Source: Cryptomeria japonica
Taxonomy: Eukaryota; Streptophyta; Pinopsida; Cupressales; Cupressaceae
Length of the DNA: 64,000 nt
Direction of reading: 5' to 3'
NCBI RefSeq assembly: GCF_030272615.1
Contig: NC_081405.1
Location: 573,715,252-573,779,251, forward strand
Shown: piece after piece, positions 35,401-48,865 of the stretch
Numbering within the stretch: the stretch's first letter is position 1
How the letters are laid out: every line of letters begins with the position of its first letter
Notes under the pieces: model-generated
What the model was told of the DNA's origin: nothing
What the model saw: the letters and a program-made list of their open reading frames with translations, nothing else
Database searches by the model: none
Program-made: the position numbers and the translations under genes

Positions 35401-35589
35401 GGATTGACTGGTAAGAAATAGTCCTTATGATAAGAAAGATAACTTGCATTGTTATTTACAAATGAACAACATTGTCCTTTACAACTATTGGGTAGGTCAT
35501 GGTTGAAGCACATGAGAAAGTGTTTGTTTTGCACAAGAAGAAATGGGGCAAGTGGTTATTCAGATTTTTAAGAATCTCCCCATGGTCTT
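32437..35589. other. No gene recognised
   Basis: AT-rich. The small open frame at 34806-34997 has no recognisable content. GC rises slightly near 32930-33060 without a gene signal. Confidence 0.4.
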
Positions 35590-36160
35590 ATTTAGAAATG
35601 TGGATAATACACTCTTGTTTCTAGGGTATGTTTTGTTAATATCCCATTCAGAGCATTCCATGAGAAGATATTTCTCCGAGGCATTTTGTCAACTAGCTTA
35701 GGTGTCTTTCATATGCTTTCAGATTTTGCATATCCTGGCAATCATGGCCTTCTGTCAAACAGTTCATGTGCCTTGTTTATGCTTAGACATTTTTCTCGGA
35801 TGTTTAAAAGGGTAGTCAAGGCAATTGCGGCTACAAGGTCTCAAAAAATTACTGTGATGGATGTCCATCCCCTATTCCAAAGCTCCTATTTTCGTAGAGG
35901 CTGAGAGGGTGCTGACAAAGGTTGCGGTGTCTGGCTTTACACCTGCCCATCGCATTTGGTTTAAATCGTCTAAATCCTTTTCAAGGAACGGATGTTCTCG
36001 ATACCCTGCAATCATAGCATTCCATGAGACCATATTATTTCGAGAAATTCAGTAAAACCATTCACGCACCTTGTCTGCGCTTCCACATTTTGATTGAATC
36101 TCTACCACAGCGTTTCCAACTATGATATCTGACAATTATCGGGGCTATGCTGTGCAGCGC
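35590..36160 (-). pseudogene. PPR-repeat protein remnant (PLS/E-like)
   Basis: The minus-strand frames give SDIIVGNAVVEIQSKCGSADKV, REWFY*ISRNNMVSWNAMIAG, YREHPFLEKDLDDLNQMRWA, GVKPDTATFVSTLSASTKIG and ALE*GMDIH, then after frameshifts NKAHELFDRRP and KLVDKMPRRNIFSWNALNGI. These match successive plant PPR units ('VGNALVDMYAKCGSI', 'VVSWNAMIAGY', 'AGVKPDSATFVSVLSA', 'ALEQGKEIH'). About four units remain, with stops where Gln would stand. Ancestral role: organellar RNA processing or editing. Confidence 0.8.
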
Positions 36161-38560
36161 TGTAAAAATCCTCGAGCAGTATATAAAACCATTCCATGAC
36201 AACGGCGACATAAATGGGAATCGTTAGGCGGGATTATGTTTGAATTCAAACATTAACGGTGCTGAACGGAAATAGACGGAATGGATTTGGGAGAAGGTAT
36301 GGGCCCACACCAGCTACCTAAGCAATCAAAGCTTAGTGTGTGCTAGTTAAGTCAGTCCTTCATAATCAGGCTTCCAAAAAACTTCCAATCAAATGATATG
36401 AGTAGATGTAAGAATGGCTTAAATCACATACACTAAGCTTATATTTCTAGATTTAAAAGTGTTAAATACTAAGAATTGACTGATACTTTTTAGACCTAAT
36501 ATGTTGCTTAATGTATGTTGTCACACTAAGAATACACTTTTAAGCTTAAAAGTATTAAAACATTCAAAATTGACTAACATCTTCTAGACTTAGTATGTTG
36601 CTTATTGATGTAAGACCTCATTCCCATGTTCCTCTTCGTAACATCCCACTTACTACCATTTATTACCTTCATCATGCAGTGGCAATCTTCTTTTTAATAA
36701 ATAAGATGACCTTCATACCTGTTCAAGGCATAGCCATTCACTGGAAATAATGGAGCGGGCTATTTGAGTATTGCATGCAAAAGAGATGAAGATCTCCATT
36801 AAAGGCTTGATTTAATACAACATGGCATGGGAGAGAGAGGTCCTTGACTCTTCTGTAGTTCGATCTCATTTGAAGAAAACCTTTGTCCACTACATTAGAC
36901 TATCTCATGATCATCATTTACTGATACTACCTAGTACGTTAATTTCTCTTTTAATTGTCTTCTTCAGCATGAGTGTCCTATCCAAATTAGAATCGTACAA
37001 GTGAATCCTATCATGTAACGGCATACCAGTTACGATGTCATTTTTGAAAAATTGGATGAAGATATCAAATCTAATATGCACCAATTTCCATCTAAATTCA
37101 TTGTGCTAGTTATTTGCATTTAATTGTGCGACTTGTGTGCACCTCCAAAGACTTCTATAAGATGAGCATTGATGGCAAAAGTAAGTTGCGTGCATGACAA
37201 AGATGTAGGCTTTCATTAAAGATCTGACTCCAACAGTAGCGTGTGAGAGAGACGTCGCTATCTTGTCTATTGTACATTCACTACTGGATATGTGGATTGG
37301 TGTCCCATTAACACAGGTTACTTCATTCTTTGACTCGACTATCAACTTGGAGAAGTCACTCAATTAATTATGCTGATGAAGTTAAATATGTTATGACCAA
37401 ATAATTAAAATATCACATATAAACCCATAAATTTATTAAGTATAAACATTAGGTAGTTATTATCCTCTCGATTTTAATCTCTATTTTAATCTATAGCATA
37501 ATCTATAGAGTTATGCTAATTGATTGGTAATTGAAAAAAAAATTATTTGACCTAGTCCTTTCACCAAGGCAAATAGAATTGTGTCATTCATTGTACCACT
37601 AGGTTTGTATTCTCATATAACTTTAAATATCTAACTTCATTGCTGTTGCAGCAATAATGGGTTATTGAATCTCTTACATAAGTATACTTTTGATTAACAT
37701 TCTAATGGGATGAGCATTTCTTAGGCCACACCTAAATATTATTATTAAATATAAATATAATACCTAAATATATTGACTTGGTACTTTTTTGTCAAATTCA
37801 TTATTAGTGAGATGGTTTTAATGCTTATTACATTATTAGTATTTGAAATTATATATTTTATGGTGACTCATAGTAAACAGTTAACCTTCATGTGGAAAAG
37901 TGATACAATTATTTAAATAATAAGCATAGTTAAAATAAATGGCAATATCATATAACACCTTTCATATTCATAAATAATTACTACTCAGATAAGGTAACTA
38001 AGCTTTCAGACTATAATCATTAGTTTGTTTTCCTACACTTGGTTAGTCGTAACTTTGTAATCTGCATCAATGGGTGGGCATCACGCATTCTATATTTTCA
38101 TTATTATTATTATCCTTCATATTTATGATATTAACATGGACAACAAGTTCAATTCTTTTAATAGTAATCATCGTAAAGGCATTAGAATTCCCAACACTAG
38201 GAAATTTAGTACTTAGATACTTATTTGCATTAACATCTATAATGTGGATCAAGAAAAAGGTATTATTTGACCAGTATAAAATATAGAAGTCTCTTCATTA
38301 TAATTACTCATAACCATTTTAATAAGAAGTCTAAAGAAATATAAAAGGTCAATTCCAACTCATATTTTGATAAATTAACAATAATAGTTGATTTCTACTC
38401 TTAGTCTTATTTCAAACTAATAGTGGAAAGTAAATAAGAAAAGTACTCACCTTCTCTCCATGTGGTTTGTTTTCAACCACTGGGTACGTGCACAAAATTG
38501 TCTCCACTTAGTGTGGAAGTTTTACACTTGGGAAAAAATGGCAAATCTCACGGACCGCAT
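36161..38560. other. No gene recognised; short tandem pair
   Basis: A degenerate tandem pair at 36451-36510 and 36545-36604 (both ending AATTGACT...TAGTATGTTGCTTA-type) is the only structure seen. Two loosely similar segments lie at 36770-36900 and 37160-37290. The rest is AT-rich. The minus frame at 37106-37363 is not recognisable. Confidence 0.35.
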
Positions 38561-38564
38561 GAGA

Positions 38565-41500
38565 AACGAAACGGGATCTTGTTTCACGTCAGGATCCCGA
38601 GCCAAAATTTGAAACGGGATCCCGTTTAGCTTCGGGACCCCGAGACTAGATCTAAGAAATGGGATCTCGTTTCAAAAACAAATATGTCTCTACCTCTCTG
38701 TCACGTCCTTAACTCTTTACTCTTTATCTCTGCTCTCTCTGTACACCTCCCCTTACCCCCTACCTACCTATATTTCTCTATATATACATCTCTACCTCTC
38801 TCTTAACGTACCATCTCTCTCTCCCAACCAACTTAGCTTTCTCTACATATGTCATAATAGGTCCTACTAAGGGGTCTTATGTCATAATAGGTCCTAGTAA
38901 GAGGTATAATGTCTTAATAGGTCCTCTTAAGGGGTCTTATAACATAATAGGACCTATTATGACATAATAGGACCTATTATGACATAATAGGTCCTATTAT
39001 GTCATAATGGGACCTATTATGTCACAATGGGACCTATTATGACATAATAGGTCGCATTATGAAATTATAGGTCGCATTATAACATTATAGGTCCTATTAT
39101 GACATAATAACCCCTTAACAAGTCCTAGTAAGGGGTATAAAGTCATAATAGGTCCCCTTAAGGGGCTTTATGAATATGACCTATGATGTCATAATAGGAC
39201 CTATGATGACATAATAGGACCTATTACATCATCACAGATCTTATTATGTCATTATTAGTCCTATTATGACATAATACCCTTTAACAGGTCCTACTAAGAG
39301 GTATAATCTCATAATAGGTCCTTTTAAGGGGTCTTATGACATTATAGGACGTATTATGTCATAATAGGTCCTATAATAGGTCCTCTTAAGGGGCCTTATT
39401 ACATAATAGGACCTATTATGACATAATAGGTCGTATTATGTCACAATAGGATCTATTATGACACAATAGGACCTATTATATCACAATAGGACCTATTATG
39501 TCACAATATGTCCTATTATGTCACAATGTGACCTATTATGACATAATAGGTTGTATTATGACATTATAGGTCCTATTATGTCACAATAGGTCATGTTATG
39601 ACATAATACCCCTTAACTCTCTCTAAAAGTACAATAGGTCATGTTATGACATTATAGGTCCTATTATGTCACAATAGGTCATTATAGGTCATATTATGTC
39701 ACAATAGGTCCTATTATGTCACAATAGGTCATGTTATGTCACAATAGGTCATGTTATGACATTATAGGTCCTATTATGTCACAATAGGTCTTAGTAAGAG
39801 GTATAATGTCATAATATGTCCTCTTAAGGGGTCTTATGACATAATAGGTCGTATTATATCATAATAAGACCTATTATGTCACAAAGGGACCTATTAGGAC
39901 ATAATGTGTCATATTATGACATAATAGGTCCTATTATGTGACAATCAATCTTATTATGTCATAATAGATCTTACTAAGGGGTCTTATGTCGTAATAGGTC
40001 CTCTTAAGGGGTCTTACGACATAATAGGTCGTATTATGTCACAATAGGACCTATTATGACACAATAGGACCTATTATGTCACAATAGGTACTATTATGTC
40101 ACAATGTGACCTATTATGACATAATAGATTGTATTATGTCATTATCGGTCCTACTATGTCACAATAAGTCCTATTATGGCATAATACCCATTAACTCTCT
40201 CTAAAAGTACCATTTCTCTCTCCCAACCAGCTTATCTTTCTCTACATGTGTCATAATAGGTCCTACTAAGGGGTCTTATGTCATAATAGGTCCTAGTAAG
40301 AGATATAATATCATAATAGGTCCTCTTAAGGGGTCTTATGACATAATAGGTCATATTATGATATAATAGGTCGTATTATGTCATAATAGGACCTATTATG
40401 TTAGAATGGGACCTATTAAGACATAATAGGTCCTATTATGACATAATAGGTCCTATTATGTGATAAACGATCTTATTATGTCATAATAGATCCTGCTAAG
40501 GGGTCTTATGTCATAATAGGTCCTCTTAAGGGGTCTTATGACATAATAGGACCGAATATGACATAATAGGTCATATTATGTCACAATAGGACCTATTATA
40601 TCACATTAGGTCCTATTATGTCACAATGTGACCTATTATAACATAATAGATTGTATTATGTCATTATAGGTCCTACTATGTCACAATAGGTCCTATTATG
40701 AGATAATACCCCTTAACTCTCTCTAAAAGTACCATTTCTCTCTCCCAACCAGCTATCTTTCTCTACATGTGTCATAATAGGTCCTACTAAGGGGTCTTAT
40801 GTCATAATAGGTCCTAGTAAGAGGTATAATGTCATAATAGGTCCTCTTAAGGGGTCTTATAACATAATAGGTCGTATTATGACATAATAGGTCGTATTAT
40901 GTCATAATAGGACCTATTATGTCACAATGGGACCTATTAAGACACAATAGGTCTTATTATGACATAATAGGTCCTATTATGCAATAAGCAATCTTATTAT
41001 GTCATAATAGATCCTACTAAGGGGTCCTATGTCATAATAGGTCCTCTTAAGGGGTCTTATGACATAATAGGACCTATTATGACATAATAGGTCGTATTAT
41101 GACATAATAGGTTGTATTATGTCACAATAGGACATAATAGGTCGTATTATGTCACAATAGGACCTATTATGACATAATAGGTCATATTATGTCACAATAG
41201 GACCTATTATATCACAATAGGACCTATTATGACACAATAGGACCTATTACGTCACAATGTGACCTATTATGACATAATAGGTCGTATTATGACATTATAG
41301 GTCCTATTATGTCAATAGATCCTGTTATGACATAATACCCCTGAACTCTCTCTAAAAGTACCATATCTCTCTCCCAACCAACTTATCTTTCTCTACATAT
41401 GTCATAATAGGTCCTACTAAGGGCTCTTATGTCAGAATAGGTCATAATAAGAGGTATAATGTCATAATAGGTCCTCTTAAGGGGTCTTATGACATAATAG

Positions 41501-42333
41501 GTCGTATTATGTGATAATCAATCGTATTATGTGATAATCGATCCTATTATATCATGATAGGTCCAACTAAGGGGTCTTATGTCATAATAGGTCCTAGTAA
41601 GAGGTATAATGTCATAATAGGTCCTCTTAAGGGGTCTTATGACATAAAAGAACCTATTATGACATAATAGGTCATATTATATCACAATATGACCTATTAT
41701 GACATAACATGACCTATTATCTCACAATTGGACCTATTATGTCACAATAGGACCTCTTATGATATAGTAGGTCATATTATGACATTATAGGTCATATTAT
41801 GACATTATAAGTCCTATTATGTCACAATAGATCATGTTATGACATAATACCCCTCAACTCTCTCTCTAAATGTACCATCTCTCTCTTCCAAAAAGCTTAT
41901 CTTTATCTACATATGTCATAATAGGTCCTATTAAGGGGTCTTATGTCATAACAGACCCTCTTAAGGGGTCTTATGACATAATAGGTCGTATTATGACATA
42001 ATAAGTCCTATTATGTCATCGTAAGTCCTATTATGACATCATAGGTCATATTATGTCATAAAACCCCTTAAGAGGGAAACGGGATCCCCTTTCCTATAAT
42101 GTCATAAACTTAAATGTTATATTTCATGTATATATAGTATGTTTTAAAAAAAATAAAAAATGTATATAGTTTATTTAGAAAAAAAAATAATTAAAAAAAA
42201 GGGAAACGGGATGCCATTTTGAAATGGGATCCTATATTGTTTTTTAAATGGGGTCCTATTTCAAAACGGGATCTCGTTTGCTAAATGTGTTTCTTATTAT
42301 TTTAGAAATGAAACGGGATCCCGTTTCTAATAA
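38565..42333. repeat. Composite repeat: palindromic minisatellite flanked by GGATCC palindromes
   Basis: A central array of palindromic units is bracketed by clusters of the perfect palindrome AAACGGGATCCCGTTT (38612-38627 and 42311-42326) and several degenerate copies of it (38565-38665; 42078-42265). The symmetry of the brackets suggests one composite unit of about 3.8 kb. No open frame of substance is present. Confidence 0.7.
38850..42075. repeat. Palindromic minisatellite with higher-order repeat
   Basis: The basic unit is about 20 bp, TCATAATAGGTCCTATTATG, itself a near-perfect dyad, with variants GGACC/GGTCG/GGTCAT at the centre and 'CCTACTAAGGGGTCTTATG' units at intervals. A longer block beginning AACTCTCTCTAAAAGTACCA and continuing TCTCTCTCCCAACCAGCTTA recurs at about 38813, 40192, 40714, 41343 and 41855 (partial near 39612), giving higher-order periods of about 512-629 bp in the right half. 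There are no unique spacers, so it is not CRISPR-like. Confidence 0.85.
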
Positions 42334-44699
42334 ATTCAAACTTTGGATCGGTTGTAGCTTGGGTTTTGGCTTGGGAAATGGTTTGGAGAGCTGACCCTTT
42401 TGCTTGGACCTGGTTTGACCTGCAACTTGAAGGCCAAATCAATCTTCATATAAAATAATGACTTCAAAAATATATCTGAACACCAAATTTTCAGAATTTT
42501 TTTAAACAATGAAAACCCATTATAGTAGAGACTGTCTAGATTCGAAATATATAATTTTTTTAAAAAATCGATCAATATTCTTATTTTTTAAATAATTACT
42601 AATGAAAGAGGTCCATAAACTCGAAATAACATGGTTTTTTAGTTTTTAATATCTTTTTTGTCTCTAACTTTTTTGAATTTTTTTTTTATATGGCATCAAA
42701 CTAGAGACAATTATATACATTTTTAAAAATAAAAAATTAAAATAAATGTTAAGTTTAGGTCAAATTATGCTTTCCGTACACAAGAATTTTTCAAAAAAAT
42801 GATTATGCCCAATAAAAAATTAACAAAAAGTAATTATGCAAAAAAAATTACAAAAAAATATTCTCATCAAAGGTGAGTGAGTTATAGATCTTTTCCCAAA
42901 AGGATTAATAAAAATAATTTCATTTAGGTCAAATTATGCTTGTCGTACACGGGCATGGTATGGTCCTGAAAAGTGACTTTTAAACCATAGGTTTTAGTAA
43001 TCCCTATTCAAACTTCATTTTTAAGATCTGGGTATTAAACTAAATTACATATTTGGAAAGAAGACTTCGAGTACTACATTTTCTATTACTAAAGTTTTTC
43101 AATATTCATTCTTTAAGTGCCTCAAATCTTTAGGTCAAATAGGATGAAATTGAAAAATATGAGAAAAAACTTCCACTTTTTGGCCAAAAAGTGGACATAA
43201 CTTCTTGCAGGTATGCCACTCACTTCTTTCAAATCTAACATAAGATCGCACTTAGTCAAAAATCATTAGTACAACATAGCATCTTGCCAGAAGAAGCATG
43301 AAATTTTAGTTATCATATAAACAAGCATCCCTATCCACTATAGGTGAAATATATCCATACTTTATCCTTATAAGCCTTCGTTCATACTAGGTTGATAATG
43401 AATATCAACTAAACCACACTGTATTTTCAATTGTACATTAAGAATAGATATTCTCAAGATTCTCAACACGACTATTTCACATGAGCAACATGATCATAAT
43501 TAAGATCTAGCCATAAAACAAATGTTCATTCCATCATACTTGAGAAAAGAACCTCGAATCAAAATTGTGATATAAAACATCCATGTCTAGTTATATATGG
43601 GCATCACATCCTTCCTCCCAAGACTAAACTTCTTCCTGGAAGTTAGGAAGTAAAATTTATACTACATGTGCAAATCTACAAGTTAATAGAGCCAAACTTT
43701 ATCTTCAATAAATAATATATGGAACACAAAATTATCAATTAGAAGAAATTCACTAAATAAGTATTAAGAAGGTATTTCTCACAATTTGGGTTTCCACAAG
43801 TCTACTTAGGTACTCATACACACTACATATACAAAGGATCCATCAATGCTCTATCATAACTTGCAATATTTACACCATTGACAAAAGAGACAAATCACAC
43901 AAGATAGTTTTAATCATACTCATGATGTTATTACTTACAACTCACTTATTAATCATATTTCATTAATTCTTAAGAATGCCACAATATAAGCTCTATCATT
44001 AATAAGAAGACAAATGTTACCTCATATCATCCACTCATCATATCCATCATGGTCTCGTAGGCATTTAGTTTCTTCTGTAATTATTACTCTTTAAAACTTG
44101 GTTTATCATTTGAATAACCATATCAACATAGAATACATATACACAACCACAATACATCTCACTTAAATAACATCATGAGAATCACACAAAGGCATGAGGA
44201 TGACTAGTTCCCAGTATTCTCCTCTGAGAATCCATATCACATAAATACTTACCATCAAGTCCTCCCTGAGGAACCTTTTCATAAGAAACATCAAATAGAA
44301 TTAGGGGAAATGGATAGCAGCCATCTCATACCAGTTTCATTTATCCCTTCACAATAGTTCCCCAAGCCATCTACCCCCCTAATACAATTTGTTAGGGACC
44401 CCTCATGATTATGAAAGTTTTAAAATTTCACATTACTATGAACATGCTAGCAGCAACAAACATTTGATAAAGCCTCAAAACAATAAATTTTAAACTTGAA
44501 TATCATCAATTAGTGAAAATGCACAAATAAAAAAAAAATTTAATGGTGGCCACCCATCAATAATTCAAAAATGTGAAAAAGGGTCAAAATAAATAATCCT
44601 TGAGGCTAAAAGGACAATTTGAGGATGAATTTAGTGAATTACTCAAAGAATCTCAAAATTGTTGTCTTCATTAATTAATAAATGGAATCATCTAAAAAG
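42334..44699. other. No gene recognised; probable LTR body to the right
   Basis: AT-rich sequence. The phrase GGTCAAATTATGCTT(T/G)CCGTACAC occurs twice (near 42758 and 42927). The right part is probably the body of the LTR whose end is at about 44897, but I cannot see its start. Confidence 0.35.
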
Positions 44700-44899
44700 A
44701 AAAAGAAACATTATGTTATTGAATTAACATCTATTCTTGGTTGGAGAGGTTACATGATGATTGATACTATGATATATTTAGTATTACGAATGCATTTGGT
44801 TATCTTTTAAAAAAAAATTATTGCAAAATACATATATTTGGAGTAGAATAAATAGGTTGTGTAATGTCCATTAAGCAAGTAAATTTTCAGGTATTATAT
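44700..44899 (+). repeat. LTR end segment, inverted relative of 24807-25015
   Basis: Contains AATGTCCATTAAGCAAGTAA near its right end and matches the reverse complement of 24807-25015. A primer-binding-like site follows directly, so this is probably the right end of a 5' LTR on +. Confidence 0.55.
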
Positions 44900-44900
44900 T

Positions 44901-44913
44901 AGGTATCAGAGTG
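44901..44913 (+). promoter_or_regulatory. Degenerate primer-binding site
   Basis: AGGTATCAGAGTG, close to TGGTATCAGAGC, the plant initiator-Met-tRNA site. No coding region of an element is recognisable to its right. Confidence 0.5.
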
Positions 44914-44917
44914 TAGG

Positions 44918-47900
44918 TTACAATGTTGGAGCATTATGGGCTTAGTCACTTTTCTTAACATACTAATTTCATGATGAAATTCTAGTTGTTTTGATTACCT
45001 ACATAGAATTCATGTGAATCATCAACCAAGTAACTAGAAAATAAATTGATATGAACATGATTTTACAAAAGCGGTTCTTGTTGAGCTATAAAACTATGTG
45101 TATATATGTTCCTTTCTTTGGTGTAGAATACTTCATCAAGTTATGTGTAGTGATATGTGAAAAGACTAGTAAAGGTGTTGTGACTCAAGTGGGTGATATT
45201 GTTCATCCAACTTGGGTAAGGGAGAGGTAGACACCATGGGTGAGCTACCTATATGTTCCCTTCATGAAAATTATGTATATGTAAACAAAATTGATATCTT
45301 AATGAATCATGATGAGATTGTGAAGTACTTGTGTTGGAAATATATGTTAATAGCATGTCTTGTATGATGTCACGCTGGTAGAAGCTTCGCAACAGACTTT
45401 TTGCTATATGAGATGCACACCCTGTAAGGAGGGGTCGAGTGATAGAGGACCATCATTGAGGTATTGCAATAAAATGCAATGTTAGTAGTAGATCCATAGA
45501 GAGTTTACTTTTTCTATATGAGATGCACACCAAGCTGAGAGATAGAGGATCTCTATTGACTGAAATACTCTGAAGGATATGAGTCCCTATAGACTCCCCC
45601 ACATGTAGAGCTACACTTGTTGGCTCATAGTGAAAACCTATCATTTGATGTGTATACCCCATGGATTGAGGATGTAAGTGCACCAACATTTTGATGCGGA
45701 TATAGTAATGACAATTGATCTATCACGATTGTCCTAGGTTGTGTGGGACATGCTTACCATGGTATTACGATTTATCCATGAGCTCTATGTGGTTTGAGAC
45801 CATGATTTCTCTCATCCCCCCTTAGGTGACTTGATTAATTCATAGAGTGATTATGTTGTGAAAAAAAATAATAATATATGAATCAATTCAATACTTATAT
45901 TCATATAACATAATCCACCGCTTTTCTTATTTTAGATATTTGTTATGATATAGAAAAAAATGCTAATTGAATATTTATACGTATATTACAATAATTTTCT
46001 TTGTAGATTAATATTATTCTCTTTCAAGGTATATTTTTGTTGTTTTTATTAAACAATCCTTGCGATATATGTCTAAATAAATCTTCTCCATTGGCATTTT
46101 TAATACTCATAAAAAACCAACATTAATATGCAAATACAAATGGTACAAAATGTAGCATAGAGCTGAAGTCATTGACAACAGGTATTGCACTGACATTAGT
46201 TGTCTTCATGCCAAATTATGGAATTCACTATATTCTTGTCAACACATTTAGCGATAGCAAAGACGATGAAAACATAGTACCTTCTTAGACTTCAAATCAA
46301 TGTTAAGGTTATATAAGGGGTCAATTAGTTTTACGATTAGGGTTACTATTAGGGTTAGAGTTGATGTTAGCCTTAAATTAAGGTTATGATATTATTAAAG
46401 TAATGGTTCAATTCAGATTAGTGTTATAGTTCAATAAGAATTAGGATGTAATAAAGGTTCAAATTTGAAGAAAGGTAATGTGCAATTCAGGACATTTTAC
46501 TTTACTTCAATTCTTTTGCATTGCAAGAGTGCACGTATTTATATTTGGTGGGTACTTCTTTTTTAAGCGAACATGATAAAGTAATCAATTTAAGTTATTC
46601 TTCTTCTTTGATCTTTTCACTTATCAACTTCAATTTAAGATATTTTATACTTGCTTCCTTTCTTGGGCATTTGGATTTCACCTCAACAATTAGGACAAGA
46701 AATTATGCACAATATAGGGTTTAGTGGATCTGTGAGCTAATCCCCAAAAGTTATCAATCAGGTAGGTCTATAGTAGTGTTCCTCATGTGATAAAATTAAT
46801 CTTGGACATCCATCAAAAGTGGAAGTATTTATTTTAGATGAGCTCAAAATATGTTACATTTCAAGTAAGGAATCTAATGTCAATTTTATACATATTTTAT
46901 ATTTTCTATTGATGGAAATATAATAAAAAATAAATCATATATTGTAGATTGATTGGATCGCTATCTATATTAAGTGACAATAGAAGAATCCTCTTGTGAG
47001 ATGACAAAATAAAGGCATACAAAAGAAGAGTTTATAGCTCAATTTTATTAACCTTTTTACTCACCTCCATAATGGAATACAAAGATTGTAAAAGAGAAAA
47101 ACTAGGGGATGATATAGAAATAAAGAAAAACAATCTAATCTATGTATCAAACAAAATAAAAGTAAAAATGTTAAAGAGGAAGAAGAAAATCATGTCAAAT
47201 TCCACAACACCCACGGAAATATTATTGTAGTAATGTTGTTGTGCTCACATAGAATAACCAATGCCAAAGCAAACAAAGAGAATAAAATATAATATGAATA
47301 ACATGGAAGAATTCTTGATGCATAAATACATAATTATTAACATGCAACATATGTACATCATGAAGGTTTGAATGTATCATTATAGTATAACTCTGAAATA
47401 ATTCTTAAGTAAAATAACTCATCCACTCTTACTACTCACAACTTGATGCATATAAAAGGAATGACATTAAGAATATTCTGCCATATTATATTTTATCTAT
47501 CTTCCTTTTATACACAATCTCTACTATATTTTTTCTCTTTTTCCTATGCTCGCCTTTACACATATGCTTCTGTTTCTTACCAAAATCCAATCAAAATGAA
47601 ATCCCACCCTAATAATGTTTATGAGCACCAAATTCTCGCAATAAATTTGATATGCGCTAAATCATCTCATCTCATGAAGTAGTTAAATAAATTTTGAACT
47701 CAATAAACTCCACTATGTTTAGGTCAATAATTTATGTGGGTGAGGGAAGTAGAAAATGGATTCCAATAAAATCAAACGTAGAGTTCTTTCCTTTTTTTAT
47801 TATGAGCTATTTGTTTTCATGTCATGGTCATGGGTTGTTAAGATTATAAAATATTTGTTGGTCTAAACTCTATATTGATACATAGATGAGTTAAATAATT

Positions 47901-48865
47901 TTATGTCATTTATCTATAATTAAAGAAATTTTAAGGTTTTATGCACATCTCTAATTGTTTATTTAGAGTAGTTTTTATATGTAAATAAAATGATCAAATT
48001 AATGTAAATTTTATAATCTATAGGTACATATTATATGATAGATCCATAAGCACATTTTTTCATATATATATATATATATATGATAAAATTGAGTTTTTGA
48101 AAGGATTCAAATCTTTTGATAAACAATAAGGAATCCTACATTCATGGAAAGCTCAAAAAATAGATCATTATTAAATATATAAAGAAAATATAAAGTGTAA
48201 CAAAATTAAATATTTTTTTTTTTTCTAAGAATCCACTTTGTATATTAACTTTAGGTTTGAAATGAATTGAAACAAAAGTCATTATTAAGAATAATAGTTT
48301 GAACATAATGTTACCAATATTTTTTCTAACTCAAAGATATAATAGAGTTTTTCTCCAATTATGATATAAATTTTATGTATAGGTTCTTAAGTTTTAGATG
48401 TGATTATATTCTAATAAAATAAGAATAATTGAAAAATAAAATTATATTTAACATTAAAAATTAAATTATACAATATGATTTAATATTTTATTATGTAAGA
48501 TATAATTTATATAGAAAAGTATAAGTAATTGTATGTCAATATATTCTTATATTTTATTTAATTTAAAAATCAAATCTTATATGGGATGACCCCACATGAC
48601 AGTGGCTAGATACGAAATATAAGGGTGTTATAATTTAAATCTCTTATAATTTAAGAATTAACTTGGTGAAAAGAATTAGTAAAATAATTGAAATTTTTAT
48701 TTATTTGTACGATTAAATATATTAAATTTGACAAACTAATACAAATTAATTACGATGACAATAAATATCCATAGGACATCGTGTATTTTTGTCCATACAA
48801 TTCAATGCAGTTCAAATCAGTAAAGCCCAGGCTACATTCTTTCGTGCACACTCTACACTCGATCC
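44918..48865. other. No gene recognised; small repeats
   Basis: A duplicated phrase CTATATGAGATGCACACC (near 45401 and 45515) lies in degenerate retroelement-like sequence. There is a TA dinucleotide run at about 48062-48082 and a T run near 48210. Short open frames have no recognisable content. Confidence 0.4.
46310..46480. repeat. Short telomere-like patch, G-rich strand on +
   Basis: GATTAGGGTTACTATTAGGGT and neighbouring GGTTA words, in the opposite orientation to the arrays at 1-2955 and 20500-22326. Confidence 0.55.

Noticed and set aside
37106-37363. 85-codon minus frame (SSECTIDKIATSLSHAT...)
   Set aside because: No recognisable family. A loosely similar segment upstream is too weak to interpret.
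38850-42075. Regular short repeats resembling a CRISPR array
   Set aside because: Units are head-to-tail palindromes without unique spacers, in plant DNA, and with higher-order periodicity.
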